This document shows positions 36,157 through 43,686 of a stretch of DNA of 64,000 nt, piece after piece; positions within the stretch are counted from its first letter, which is position 1, and each line of letters starts with the position of its first letter. The position numbers were made by a program, and so were the translations under genes. The DNA is from Bradyrhizobium sp. AUGA SZCCT0176 (lineage in GTDB: Bacteria; Pseudomonadota; Alphaproteobacteria; Rhizobiales; Xanthobacteraceae), in assembly GCF_018130145.1 (NCBI RefSeq), contig NZ_JAFCMB010000005.1, forward strand, positions 420,114 to 484,113, in the 5' to 3' direction. The notes under the pieces were generated by a model that saw nothing but the letters and a program-made list of their open reading frames with translations, was not told the origin of the DNA and ran no database searches.

Positions 36157-36855
36157 ATGGGTCAAAAAATCAATCCAATCGGACTGCGTCTCGGCATCAA
36201 CCGTACGTGGGATTCCCGTTGGTTCGCTGGCAAGAACGAATACGGCAAGCTGCTGCATGAGGACGTCAAGATCCGTGAGATCCTGCACAAGGAACTCAAG
36301 CAGGCAGCCGTCGCCCGCATCGTGATCGAGCGTCCGCACAAGAAGTGCCGCGTGACGATCCATTCGGCGCGTCCGGGCGTCGTGATCGGCAAGAAGGGCG
36401 CCGACATCGACAAGCTGCGCAAGCGAGTTGCCGACATCACGGCTTCCGACGTCGTCATCAACATCGTCGAAATCCGCAAGCCGGAACTAGACGCCACCCT
36501 GGTCGCCGAATCGATCGCCCAGCAGCTCGAGCGTCGCGTCGCATTCCGCCGCGCCATGAAGCGCGCGGTGCAGTCGGCGATGCGTCTTGGCGCCGAAGGC
36601 ATTCGTATCAACTGCTCGGGCCGTCTCGGCGGCGCCGAAATCGCGCGTATGGAATGGTATCGCGAAGGTCGCGTTCCCTTGCATACGCTGCGCGCCGACG
36701 TCGATTACGGCGTGGCGACTGCGTTCACGACATTCGGTACCTGCGGCGTCAAGGTCTGGATCTTCAAAGGCGAGATCCTCGAGCACGATCCGATGGCCCA
36801 GGACAAGAAGATGGCCGAAGGCGACAATACCCGTCCGCGTCGCGACGCTGCTTGA
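36157..36855 (+). CDS. rpsC: 30S ribosomal protein S3
   Basis: A 232-residue uS3. It begins MGQKINPIGLRLG. The KH domain signature RPGVVIGKKGADIDKLR is near residues 65-81, and the mRNA-entry helicase segment lies in the C-terminal half. The ATG at 36157 has GGGAGAAGACG upstream. The longer frame from 35935 runs through rplV and is rejected. Confidence 0.98.
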   Translation: MGQKINPIGLRLGINRTWDSRWFAGKNEYGKLLHEDVKIREILHKELKQAAVARIVIERPHKKCRVTIHSARPGVVIGKKGADIDKLRKRVADITASDVVINIVEIRKPELDATLVAESIAQQLERRVAFRRAMKRAVQSAMRLGAEGIRINCSGRLGGAEIARMEWYREGRVPLHTLRADVDYGVATAFTTFGTCGVKVWIFKGEILEHDPMAQDKKMAEGDNTRPRRDAA

Positions 36856-36885
36856 GACATTAGAGAAGGTTTGAGGGCGTAAGCC

Positions 36886-37299
36886 ATGATGCAACCAAAG
36901 AAAACGAAGTTCCGGAAGGCGCATAAGGGCCGTATCCACGGCGTTGCGACTTCGGGCGCGACGTTGTCGTTCGGACAGTTCGGCCTGAAGGCGATGGCGC
37001 CCGAGCGCATCACCGCCCGTCAGATCGAAGCCGCACGCCGCGCGCTGACCCGTCACATGAAGCGCGCCGGCCGCGTCTGGATCCGCGTGTTTCCGGACCT
37101 GCCGGTGTCGAAGAAGCCCGCCGAAGTCCGCATGGGCTCGGGCAAGGGCACGCCGGAACTGTGGGTGGCCCGGGTCAAGCCTGGCCGCGTGATTTTCGAG
37201 ATCGACGGCGTCACGGTGCAGACCGCAAAGGAAGCGCTCTCGCTCGCCGCCGCCAAGCTGCCGATCAAGACGCGCTTCGTCGCGCGCATTGCGGAGTAA
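36886..37299 (+). CDS. rplP: 50S ribosomal protein L16
   Basis: A 137-residue uL16. It begins MMQPKKTKFRKAHKGR and includes RVWIRVFPDLPVSKKPAEVRMG-type sequence with the arginine that is hydroxylated by YcfD-type enzymes in E. coli. It binds near the A site and is needed for late 50S assembly. Five bases separate it from rpmC. Confidence 0.98.
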   Translation: MMQPKKTKFRKAHKGRIHGVATSGATLSFGQFGLKAMAPERITARQIEAARRALTRHMKRAGRVWIRVFPDLPVSKKPAEVRMGSGKGTPELWVARVKPGRVIFEIDGVTVQTAKEALSLAAAKLPIKTRFVARIAE

Positions 37300-37304
37300 C
37301 CGTC

Positions 37305-37511
37305 ATGGCCGAGATGAAAACCGCCGACATTCGCGCGATGAGCGACGATCAGAGGGAGGACGCCGTCCTCAACCTGAAGAAAGAGCGTTTCAACCTGCGT
37401 TTCCAGCGCGCCACCGGGCAGCTGGAGAACACCACGCGGCTGCGTGAAGCCCGCCGCGATATCGCCCGCATCAAGACCATCGCCGCGCAAGCGCGCGCGA
37501 AGAAGAAGTAA
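37305..37511 (+). CDS. rpmC: 50S ribosomal protein L29
   Basis: A 68-residue uL29, two antiparallel helices, with the signature KKERFNLRFQRATGQLENT and a basic C-terminus ending in KKK. It lies by the tunnel exit next to L23. The ATG at 37305 gives MAEMKTADIR. The longer upstream frame overlaps rplP and is rejected. Confidence 0.97.
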   Translation: MAEMKTADIRAMSDDQREDAVLNLKKERFNLRFQRATGQLENTTRLREARRDIARIKTIAAQARAKKK

Positions 37512-37521
37512 GAGGCCGGAT

Positions 37522-37770
37522 ATGCCGAAACGAACCCTTCAGGGCGTGGTCGTGAGCGACAAGCAAGCCAAGACGATAGTGGTGCGCGTCGATCGCCGCT
37601 TCACCCACCCGATCTACAAGAAGACGATCCGTCGCTCCAAGAACTACCACGCGCACGACGAGAACAACGAGTTCAAGCCGGGCGACATGGTGTGGATCGA
37701 GGAGAGCAAGCCGATCTCGAAGTTGAAGCGCTGGACGGTTGTCCGGGGCGAACAGAAGAAAACGGCCTGA
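37522..37770 (+). CDS. rpsQ: 30S ribosomal protein S17
   Basis: An 82-residue uS17 with the OB-fold. It begins MPKRTLQGVVVSDKQ and contains HPIYKKTIRRSKNYHAHDE. Last gene of the S10 cluster. An 80-base gap with a hairpin separates it from rplN. Confidence 0.97.
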   Translation: MPKRTLQGVVVSDKQAKTIVVRVDRRFTHPIYKKTIRRSKNYHAHDENNEFKPGDMVWIEESKPISKLKRWTVVRGEQKKTA

Positions 37771-37774
37771 AGCA

Positions 37775-37799
37775 GGTCGGGCTTAGCCTGACCGGTTTT
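37775..37799 (+). terminator. Hairpin at the S10/spc operon boundary
   Basis: GGTCGGGC (37775-37782) pairs with GCCTGACC (37786-37793) with one wobble, loop TTA, followed by GGTTTT. It is the only substantial hairpin plus T-run between rpsQ and rplN, and the gap is the longest in this part of the block. A weak terminator or attenuator is plausible. Confidence 0.45.
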
Positions 37800-37850
37800 G
37801 GGAAATTTTAAGCGCGTTCCAGCGCATCAGAAAGAGGACGAGGTGCATCA

Positions 37851-38219
37851 ATGATTCAGATGCAGACCAACCTCGACGTGGCCGATAATTCAGGCGCACG
37901 CCGTGTCATGTGCATCAAGGTGCTTGGGGGCTCCAAGCGCCGCTATGCCACCGTGGGCGATGTTATCGTTGTGTCGATCAAGGAAGCGATTCCGCGCGGC
38001 AAGGTGAAGAAGGGCGACGTGATGAAGGCTGTCGTGGTGCGGGTCCGCAAGGACATCCGCCGCGCCGACGGCTCGGTCATCCGCTTCGACCGCAACGCCG
38101 CCGTGCTGATCAACAATCAGTCGGAGCCGGTCGGCACCCGTATCTTCGGGCCCGTGCCGCGCGAGCTGCGCGCCAAGAACCACATGAAGATCATTTCACT
38201 TGCGCCGGAGGTGCTGTGA
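37851..38219 (+). CDS. rplN: 50S ribosomal protein L14
   Basis: A 122-residue uL14 of standard length, starting [16 protein letters not shown], with the signature [15 protein letters not shown]. It forms an intersubunit bridge with 16S rRNA and is the target of the silencing factor RsfS. First gene of the spc cluster. Its stop overlaps the rplX start by one base (TGATG). Confidence 0.98.
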
Positions 38220-38533
38220 TGGCTGCCAAGATCCGCAAGGGTGACAAGGTCATCGTGCTGAACGGCCGCGACAAGGGCCGTACCGGCGAAGTATTCGAGG
38301 TTCGTCCCGACGAGAACAAGGCTCTCGTGCGCGGCGTCAACCTGGTGAAGCGTCACCAGAAGCAGACCCAGGCCCAGGAAGGCGGCATCATCTCCAAGGA
38401 GGCGCCGATCCACCTGTCCAACATCGCGTATGTCGGCAAGGACGGCAAACCGACCCGCGTGGGCTTCAAGATTCAGGCTGATGGCAAGAAGGTACGCATT
38501 GCCAAGAGCTCGGGAGCAGAGATCGATGGCTGA
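38219..38533 (+). CDS. rplX: 50S ribosomal protein L24
   Basis: A 104-residue uL24, with the KOW motif KIRKGDKVIVLNGRDKGRTGEV at the N-terminus. It is an early assembly initiator of the 50S subunit. It overlaps rplN by one base and rplE by eight. Confidence 0.97.
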   Translation: MAAKIRKGDKVIVLNGRDKGRTGEVFEVRPDENKALVRGVNLVKRHQKQTQAQEGGIISKEAPIHLSNIAYVGKDGKPTRVGFKIQADGKKVRIAKSSGAEIDG

Positions 38534-39083
38534 AACCGCTTATGTGCCGCGCCTGCGCGTGGAGTATGACAAGAGCATCCGCAGCAAGCTGACTGAACAG
38601 TTCGGCTATGCCAACGTCATGCAGGTGCCGCGTCTTGACAAGGTCGTCCTCAACATGGGCGTCGGCGACGCCGTCAACGACCGCAAGAAGGCCGAGACCG
38701 CAGCTGGCGACCTGTCGCTGATCGCCGGCCAGAAGGCGATCGTGACCTATTCGCGCGTCGCGATCGCGACCTTCAAGCTGCGTGAAAACCAGCCGATCGG
38801 CTGCAAGGTCACGCTGCGCAAGACCAAGATGTACGAGTTCATCGACCGCCTGGTGAACGTGGCGCTGCCGCGCGTGCGCGACTTCCGGGGCCTCAATCCG
38901 AAGAGCTTCGACGGCCGCGGCAATTATTCGCTCGGCCTCAAGGAGCACATCATTTTCCCCGAAATCGACTTCGACAAGGTTTCGGAAGCCCGCGGCATGG
39001 ACATCACGGTTTGCACCACGGCGCAGACCGACGACGAGGCGCGCGCCTTGTTGACCGCTTTCAATTTCCCGTTCCGGCAGTGA
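38526..39083 (+). CDS. rplE: 50S ribosomal protein L5
   Basis: A 185-residue uL5, beginning MAETAYVPRLRVEYDK, with the signature VLNMGVGDA and the conserved DFRGLNPKSFDGRGNYSLG loop. It carries 5S rRNA into the central protuberance and touches the P-site tRNA. The ATG at 38526 overlaps the end of rplX by eight bases. Confidence 0.98.
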   Translation: MAETAYVPRLRVEYDKSIRSKLTEQFGYANVMQVPRLDKVVLNMGVGDAVNDRKKAETAAGDLSLIAGQKAIVTYSRVAIATFKLRENQPIGCKVTLRKTKMYEFIDRLVNVALPRVRDFRGLNPKSFDGRGNYSLGLKEHIIFPEIDFDKVSEARGMDITVCTTAQTDDEARALLTAFNFPFRQ

Positions 39084-39127
39084 GACGCAGTTAAAGCCTC
39101 TCAAACGCGGAAACCCAGGAGCCAAGC

Positions 39128-39433
39128 ATGGCAAAGAAGAGTTCAATCGAGAAGAACAACCGGCGCAAGCGGATGACCAAGAACGCCGCACCCCAGCGCG
39201 CGAAGCTGAAGGCGATCATCGCCGACAAGACCAAGCCGATGGAAGAGCGCTTCGCCGCGACGCTGAAGCTTGCCGAGATGCCGCGCAACTCGTCGGCGAC
39301 GCGCATCCGCAACCGCTGCGAACTCACCGGCCGTCCGCGTTCGGTCTATCGCAAGAACAAGCTCAGCCGCATCGCGCTGCGTGAACTCGGCTCCAAGGGC
39401 CTGGTTCCCGGGCTCGTGAAGTCGAGCTGGTAA
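39128..39433 (+). CDS. rpsN: 30S ribosomal protein S14 (zinc-free type)
   Basis: A 101-residue uS14 of the long form. It lacks the CxxC pairs of the zinc-binding form. The C-terminal segment RCELTGRPRSVYRK has one Cys only. It binds the 30S head with S10 and S3. Confidence 0.98.
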   Translation: MAKKSSIEKNNRRKRMTKNAAPQRAKLKAIIADKTKPMEERFAATLKLAEMPRNSSATRIRNRCELTGRPRSVYRKNKLSRIALRELGSKGLVPGLVKSSW

Positions 39434-39447
39434 GGGAGGGTCGTCAG

Positions 39448-39846
39448 ATGTCTACGCACGATCCGATCAGCGATCTCATCACCCGCATCCGCAACGCGCA
39501 GATGCGCTCGAAGTCCAAGGTTTCGACCCCGGGCTCGAAGATGCGCGCCAACGTGCTCGAAGTGCTGAAGTCCGAGGGTTACATCCGCGGCTACGCCAGC
39601 GTAGAGCATTCGTCCGGCCGCAGCGAACTCGAGATCGAACTGAAATATTTCGACGGCGAGCCGGTCATTCGCGAAATCGAGCGGGTGTCCAAGCCAGGCC
39701 GTCGGGTTTACGCCTCGGTGAAGAACCTGCCGCGCGTGAACAACGGTCTCGGTATTTCGGTCTTGTCGACACCGAAGGGAATCATGGCTGACCACGAAGC
39801 GCGTGAAGCGAACGTGGGCGGCGAAGTTCTCTTCACGGTGTTCTGA
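39448..39846 (+). CDS. rpsH: 30S ribosomal protein S8
   Basis: A 132-residue uS8, starting MSTHDPISDLITRIRNAQ, with the C-terminal GISVLSTPKGIM signature that binds helix 21 of 16S rRNA. In E. coli S8 represses the spc operon by binding the rplE region of the mRNA. Confidence 0.98.
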   Translation: MSTHDPISDLITRIRNAQMRSKSKVSTPGSKMRANVLEVLKSEGYIRGYASVEHSSGRSELEIELKYFDGEPVIREIERVSKPGRRVYASVKNLPRVNNGLGISVLSTPKGIMADHEAREANVGGEVLFTVF

Positions 39847-39860
39847 GGAAGGATTCTAGC

Positions 39861-40394
39861 ATGTCACGTGTTGGCAAACGGCCCGTGCCGATCCCGTCCG
39901 GTGTGACGGCGACCGTCGAAGGGCAGACCGTCAAGATGAAGGGGCCGAAGGGCCAGCTTCAGTTCGTCGTGCATGACGACGTCGAGGTGAAGTTCGAGGA
40001 CGGCGCGGTCAAGGTCGCGCCGAAGCTCGAAACCAACCGGGCGCAGGCCATGTACGGCACCGCGCGCGCGCAGGTCGCAAACCTGGTCGAGGGCGTCACC
40101 AAGGGTTTCGAGAAGAAGCTCGAGATCACCGGCGTCGGCTACCGCGCCGCGCTGCAGGGCAAGAACCTGCAGCTCGCGCTCGGCTACAGCCACGACGTCG
40201 TCTACGCGATCCCCGATGGCATCACCATCGCGGTGCCGAAGCCGACCGAGATCACGATCACGGGCAATGATTCCCAGCGCGTCGGTCAGGTTGCGGCCGA
40301 AATCCGCGCCTATCGTCCGCCGGAGCCCTACAAGGGCAAGGGCGTGAAGTACGCCAACGAATTCATCTTCCGCAAGGAAGGCAAGAAGAAGTAA
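39861..40394 (+). CDS. rplF: 50S ribosomal protein L6
   Basis: A 177-residue uL6 of standard length, starting MSRVGKRPVPIP, with the C-terminal signature RPPEPYKGKGVKYANE. It lies near the factor-binding site beside the sarcin-ricin loop. Confidence 0.98.
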   Translation: MSRVGKRPVPIPSGVTATVEGQTVKMKGPKGQLQFVVHDDVEVKFEDGAVKVAPKLETNRAQAMYGTARAQVANLVEGVTKGFEKKLEITGVGYRAALQGKNLQLALGYSHDVVYAIPDGITIAVPKPTEITITGNDSQRVGQVAAEIRAYRPPEPYKGKGVKYANEFIFRKEGKKK

Positions 40395-40405
40395 CGGAGC
40401 CGGCC

Positions 40406-40765
40406 ATGTCACTGAAAGTTACAAATGCCCGGCGCAAGCAGCGTGTGAGGAATTCACTGCGCCGCTCCGCCAATGGACGTCCGCGTCTGTCGGTGTTCCG
40501 CTCGTCGAAGCATATCTATGCCCAGGTCATCGACGACCTGAAGGGCGAGACGCTGGCTTCCGCGTCGTCGCTGGAAAAGACGATGCGCGAGAGCGGCAAC
40601 ACGGGCGCCAACATCGATGCGGCCAAGGCCGTCGGCAAGCTGCTGGCGGAACGCGCCGTGCAGAAGGGCGTCAAGGAAGTGATATTCGATCGCGGTCAGT
40701 ATCTGTATCACGGGCGCGTCAAGGCGCTCGCGGATGCAGCCCGCGAAAGCGGATTGAGCTTCTAA
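40406..40765 (+). CDS. rplR: 50S ribosomal protein L18
   Basis: A 119-residue uL18, with a basic N-terminal 5S-binding tail (RRKQRVRNSLRR) and the RLSVFRSSKHIYAQVIDD core. It binds 5S rRNA together with L5. Confidence 0.98.
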   Translation: MSLKVTNARRKQRVRNSLRRSANGRPRLSVFRSSKHIYAQVIDDLKGETLASASSLEKTMRESGNTGANIDAAKAVGKLLAERAVQKGVKEVIFDRGQYLYHGRVKALADAARESGLSF

Positions 40766-40827
40766 CAACCGGTTTTGAACCAAGATTAAGGACAGGGGCG
40801 TTAGGCTCCCTGAGATTGGAAAACACC

Positions 40828-41403
40828 ATGGCAGGTGAACGCGAACGCGGCGGACGCGAACGGAGCAGGGATCGCGAAGAGCGCGACAGCGAGTTCGTCG
40901 ACAAGCTGGTCCACATCAATCGCGTGGCGAAGGTCGTCAAGGGCGGCAAGCGCTTCGGCTTTGCGGCGCTGGTCGTGATCGGCGACCAGAAGGGTCGGGT
41001 CGGTTTCGGTCACGGCAAGGCGCGCGAAGTTCCCGAGGCGATCCGCAAGGCGACGGAATCGGCGAAGCGTAACCTGACGCGCGTTGCTCTGCGCGAAGGC
41101 CGCACGCTGCATCACGATATCGCCGGCCGTCACGGTGCGGGCCGCGTCTATCTGCGCGCAGCCCCCGCCGGTACCGGCATCATCGCGGGCGGTCCGATGC
41201 GCGCGGTGTTCGAAACGCTCGGCATCCAGGACGTGGTGGCGAAGTCGATCGGTTCGTCGAACCCCTACAACATGGTTCGCGCAACCTTCGACGCGCTGAA
41301 GCATCAGGATTCGCCGCGTTCGGTGGCGGCACGCCGCAACATCAAGGTGTCCACGCTGCAGTCGCGCCGCGTCGGTGGCGATGCCGAAGTGGTGGCTGAA
41401 TAA
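40828..41403 (+). CDS. rpsE: 30S ribosomal protein S5
   Basis: A 191-residue uS5. The N-terminus is an unusually Arg/Glu-rich stretch of about 20 residues, followed by the dsRBD-like domain with VVKGGKRFGFAALVVIGD and the C-terminal domain with RAAPAGTGIIAGGP. The ATG at 40828 (MAGERERGG) is used. A TTG at 40816 is in frame. Confidence 0.98.
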   Translation: MAGERERGGRERSRDREERDSEFVDKLVHINRVAKVVKGGKRFGFAALVVIGDQKGRVGFGHGKAREVPEAIRKATESAKRNLTRVALREGRTLHHDIAGRHGAGRVYLRAAPAGTGIIAGGPMRAVFETLGIQDVVAKSIGSSNPYNMVRATFDALKHQDSPRSVAARRNIKVSTLQSRRVGGDAEVVAE

Positions 41404-41444
41404 ACAATCAGGCGCAGCTTCCCGCGCCGTTCGGAGTCAAGACG

Positions 41445-41636
41445 ATGGCCAAGGCCGCAAAGATGATCAAGGTCGAGCAGACTGGCAGCGCAATTCGCCG
41501 CCACCACTCGCAGCGTGCGACGCTGATCGGCCTCAAGCTCAACAAGATCGGCCGGGTTTCCGAGCTGCAGGATACGCCTGAAGTTCGCGGCATGATCAGC
41601 AAGGTTCAACATCTCGTCCGCGTCGTCGGCGAGTAA
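41445..41636 (+). CDS. rpmD: 50S ribosomal protein L30
   Basis: A 63-residue uL30 of the short bacterial type, with KVEQTGSAIRRHHSQRATLIGL and KIGRVSELQDTPEVRGMI. It lies between rpsE and the palindromic repeat that precedes rplO. Confidence 0.97.
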   Translation: MAKAAKMIKVEQTGSAIRRHHSQRATLIGLKLNKIGRVSELQDTPEVRGMISKVQHLVRVVGE

Positions 41637-41648
41637 GCAAGACAGGGA

Positions 41649-41699
41649 GGAGCATGATCCCGAAAAGTGGGGACCGGTTTTCGGTCAAGATCATGCTCC
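41649..41699. repeat. 51-bp palindromic repeat between rpmD and rplO
   Basis: GGAGCATGATC (41649-41659) and GATCATGCTCC (41689-41699) are perfect inverted repeats. An inner pair CCGAAAA/TTTTCGG (41660-41666, 41678-41684) flanks GTGGGGACCGG. This AGCATGATC...CCGAAAAGTGG...GATCATGCT pattern is one of the most abundant intergenic palindromes in Rhizobiales (from memory). Here it has entered the spc operon. Confidence 0.85.
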
Positions 41700-41719
41700 A
41701 TAGATAAGGGAATTTCGCG

Positions 41720-42208
41720 ATGAAGCTCAGCGATATCGCCGACAACGCCGGCTCGCGCAAGAAGCGCATGCGCGTCGGCCGTGGCATCGGTTCAGGCAAG
41801 GGCAAGACTGCGGGCCGCGGCGGCAAGGGCCAGACCGCGCGTTCGGGCGTGCGCATCAAGGGTTTCGAGGGCGGCCAGATGCCGCTGCATCGGCGCCTGC
41901 CGAAGCGCGGCTTCAACAACATCTTCAAGCTCGATTTCGCCGAGATCAATCTCGACCGCCTGCAGGACGCGATCGATGCCAAGCTGGTCGATGTCAACGA
42001 AACCGTCACCGCCGAATCGCTGGTGAAGACCGGCGTGCTGCGCCGCGCCAAGGACGGCCTGCGGCTGCTCGGCCGCGGCGAAATCAAGGCCAAGCTCGCC
42101 ATCGAGGTGCATGGCGCCTCGAAATCCGCGATTGCGGCGGTCGAAAAGGCCGGCGGTACGGTGAAGGTTTTGGCTCCGGCCAAGAAGGAAGAAGGCGAGG
42201 CGGCGTAA
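41720..42208 (+). CDS. rplO: 50S ribosomal protein L15
   Basis: A 162-residue uL15, starting MKLSDIADNAGSRKKRMRVGRG, with the glycine-rich KGKTAGRGGKGQTAR and GFEGGQMPLHRRLPKRGF segments. It is a late-assembling 50S protein. The normal spc order rpmD-rplO-secY is kept. Confidence 0.98.
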   Translation: MKLSDIADNAGSRKKRMRVGRGIGSGKGKTAGRGGKGQTARSGVRIKGFEGGQMPLHRRLPKRGFNNIFKLDFAEINLDRLQDAIDAKLVDVNETVTAESLVKTGVLRRAKDGLRLLGRGEIKAKLAIEVHGASKSAIAAVEKAGGTVKVLAPAKKEEGEAA

Positions 42209-42217
42209 CATCTGCGT

Positions 42218-42243
42218 CATTGCCCGCCGCGGCGCGGGCAATG
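42218..42243 (+). repeat. Strong hairpin between rplO and secY
   Basis: CATTGCCCGC (42218-42227) and GCGGGCAATG (42234-42243) form a perfect 10-bp stem with loop CGCGGC. GCG/CGC pairing extends it beyond a one-base bulge. No T-run follows. It is 9 bases after the rplO stop and could protect the upstream mRNA end or be a dispersed repeat. Confidence 0.6.
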
Positions 42244-42354
42244 CGCCGATTGAACGATGGACTTATCGAAGCCGAGCACCAAATAATGTCCGGCGTCTGC
42301 CGATGGCCCCGCTCGGGGCTAGAGGCGTGAGGGACGGCGGGAGAAAGCCTAGAC

Positions 42355-43686
42355 ATGGTCTCAGCAGCAGAACAACTTGCGGCAAACCTCAATTTCTCCG
42401 CGCTCGGCAAAGCCGACGAACTGAAGAAGCGCATCTGGTTCACACTGGGTGCGCTGCTTGTTTATCGGCTCGGCACCTACATTCCGCTGCCCGGCATCGA
42501 TCCCGCGGCCTGGGAGCAGGTGTTCAAGTCGCAGGCCGGCGGTATCCTCGGCATGTTCAACATGTTCGCCGGCGGCGGTATCAACCGCATGGCGATCTTC
42601 GCCCTGAACATCATGCCGTACATCTCGGCGTCCATCATCATCCAGCTTCTGACCACGGTTTCGCCGCAGCTCGAGGCGCTGAAGAAGGAAGGCGAGGCCG
42701 GCCGCAAGACGCTGAACCAGTATACCCGCTATCTCACGGTGATCCTCGCCGCGTTCCAGTCCTACGGCATCGCGGTCGGCCTGCAAGGCGCCGGTAACGT
42801 CGTCAGCGAGCCCGGGCCGTTCTTCCTGATCTCCACCGCGATCACGCTGACCGGCGGCACCATGTTCCTGATGTGGCTTGGCGAGCAGATCACCTCGCGC
42901 GGCATCGGCAACGGTATTTCGCTGATCATCCTGGCCGGCATCGTCGCCGAGTTGCCCTCGGCGCTCGCCAACATGCTCGAACTCGGCCGTCAGGGTGCGC
43001 TGTCGACCGCCCTGATCCTGGTCGTGATCGTGATGGCGGTCGTCGTGATCGCCTTCATCGTGTTCATGGAACGCGCGCAGCGGCGGCTCCTGATCCAGTA
43101 TCCGAAGCGCCAGGTCGGCAACAAGATGTTCGAGGGCCAGTCCTCGCATCTGCCGCTCAAGCTCAACACCTCGGGCGTGATCCCGCCGATCTTCGCCTCG
43201 TCGCTGCTGCTGCTGCCAACCACGGTCGCCAACTTCAACGCCGGCAAGGGTCCGGAGTGGTTCCAGTGGCTCAACACCCAGCTCAGCCACGGCCGTCCGC
43301 TCTTCCTGTTCTGTTATCTCGCGCTGATTGTGTTCTTCGCGTTCTTCTATACCGCGATCGTGTTCAATCCGACCGAGACCGCGGACAATCTGAAGAAGCA
43401 TGGCGGCTTCATCCCCGGCATCCGTCCGGGCGAGCGTACCGCCGAATATATCGACTACGTGTTGTCGCGCGTGACGGTGCTCGGCGCGATCTATCTCGCC
43501 ATCGTCTGCCTGATTCCCGAAGTTCTGATCTCTTACGCCGCGGTGCCGTTCTACTTTGGCGGAACCTCGCTTCTGATCGTCGTCAGCGTGACGATGGATA
43601 CGGTGGCGCAGGTGCAGGGCTATCTGCTCGCCCATCAGTATGAAGGGCTGATCCGTAAATCCAAGCTCAAGGGCCGCCGTCGATGA
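42355..43686 (+). CDS. secY: Preprotein translocase subunit SecY (canonical)
   Basis: A 443-residue SecY with ten membrane helices. The lateral gate/plug region has IFALNIMPYISASIIIQ (81-97) preceded by the plug segment at about 60-78. The C4 loop contains ERAQRRLLIQYPKRQ (239-253). The C5 loop GFIPGIRPGERTAEY holds Arg357, the residue needed for SecA-driven export in E. coli. The C-terminus is basic (YEGLIRKSKLKGRRR). It forms the protein-conducting channel with SecE (5394) and SecG. Its stop overlaps the start of the second SecY-like gene by 4 bases. Confidence 0.98.
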   Translation: MVSAAEQLAANLNFSALGKADELKKRIWFTLGALLVYRLGTYIPLPGIDPAAWEQVFKSQAGGILGMFNMFAGGGINRMAIFALNIMPYISASIIIQLLTTVSPQLEALKKEGEAGRKTLNQYTRYLTVILAAFQSYGIAVGLQGAGNVVSEPGPFFLISTAITLTGGTMFLMWLGEQITSRGIGNGISLIILAGIVAELPSALANMLELGRQGALSTALILVVIVMAVVVIAFIVFMERAQRRLLIQYPKRQVGNKMFEGQSSHLPLKLNTSGVIPPIFASSLLLLPTTVANFNAGKGPEWFQWLNTQLSHGRPLFLFCYLALIVFFAFFYTAIVFNPTETADNLKKHGGFIPGIRPGERTAEYIDYVLSRVTVLGAIYLAIVCLIPEVLISYAAVPFYFGGTSLLIVVSVTMDTVAQVQGYLLAHQYEGLIRKSKLKGRRR

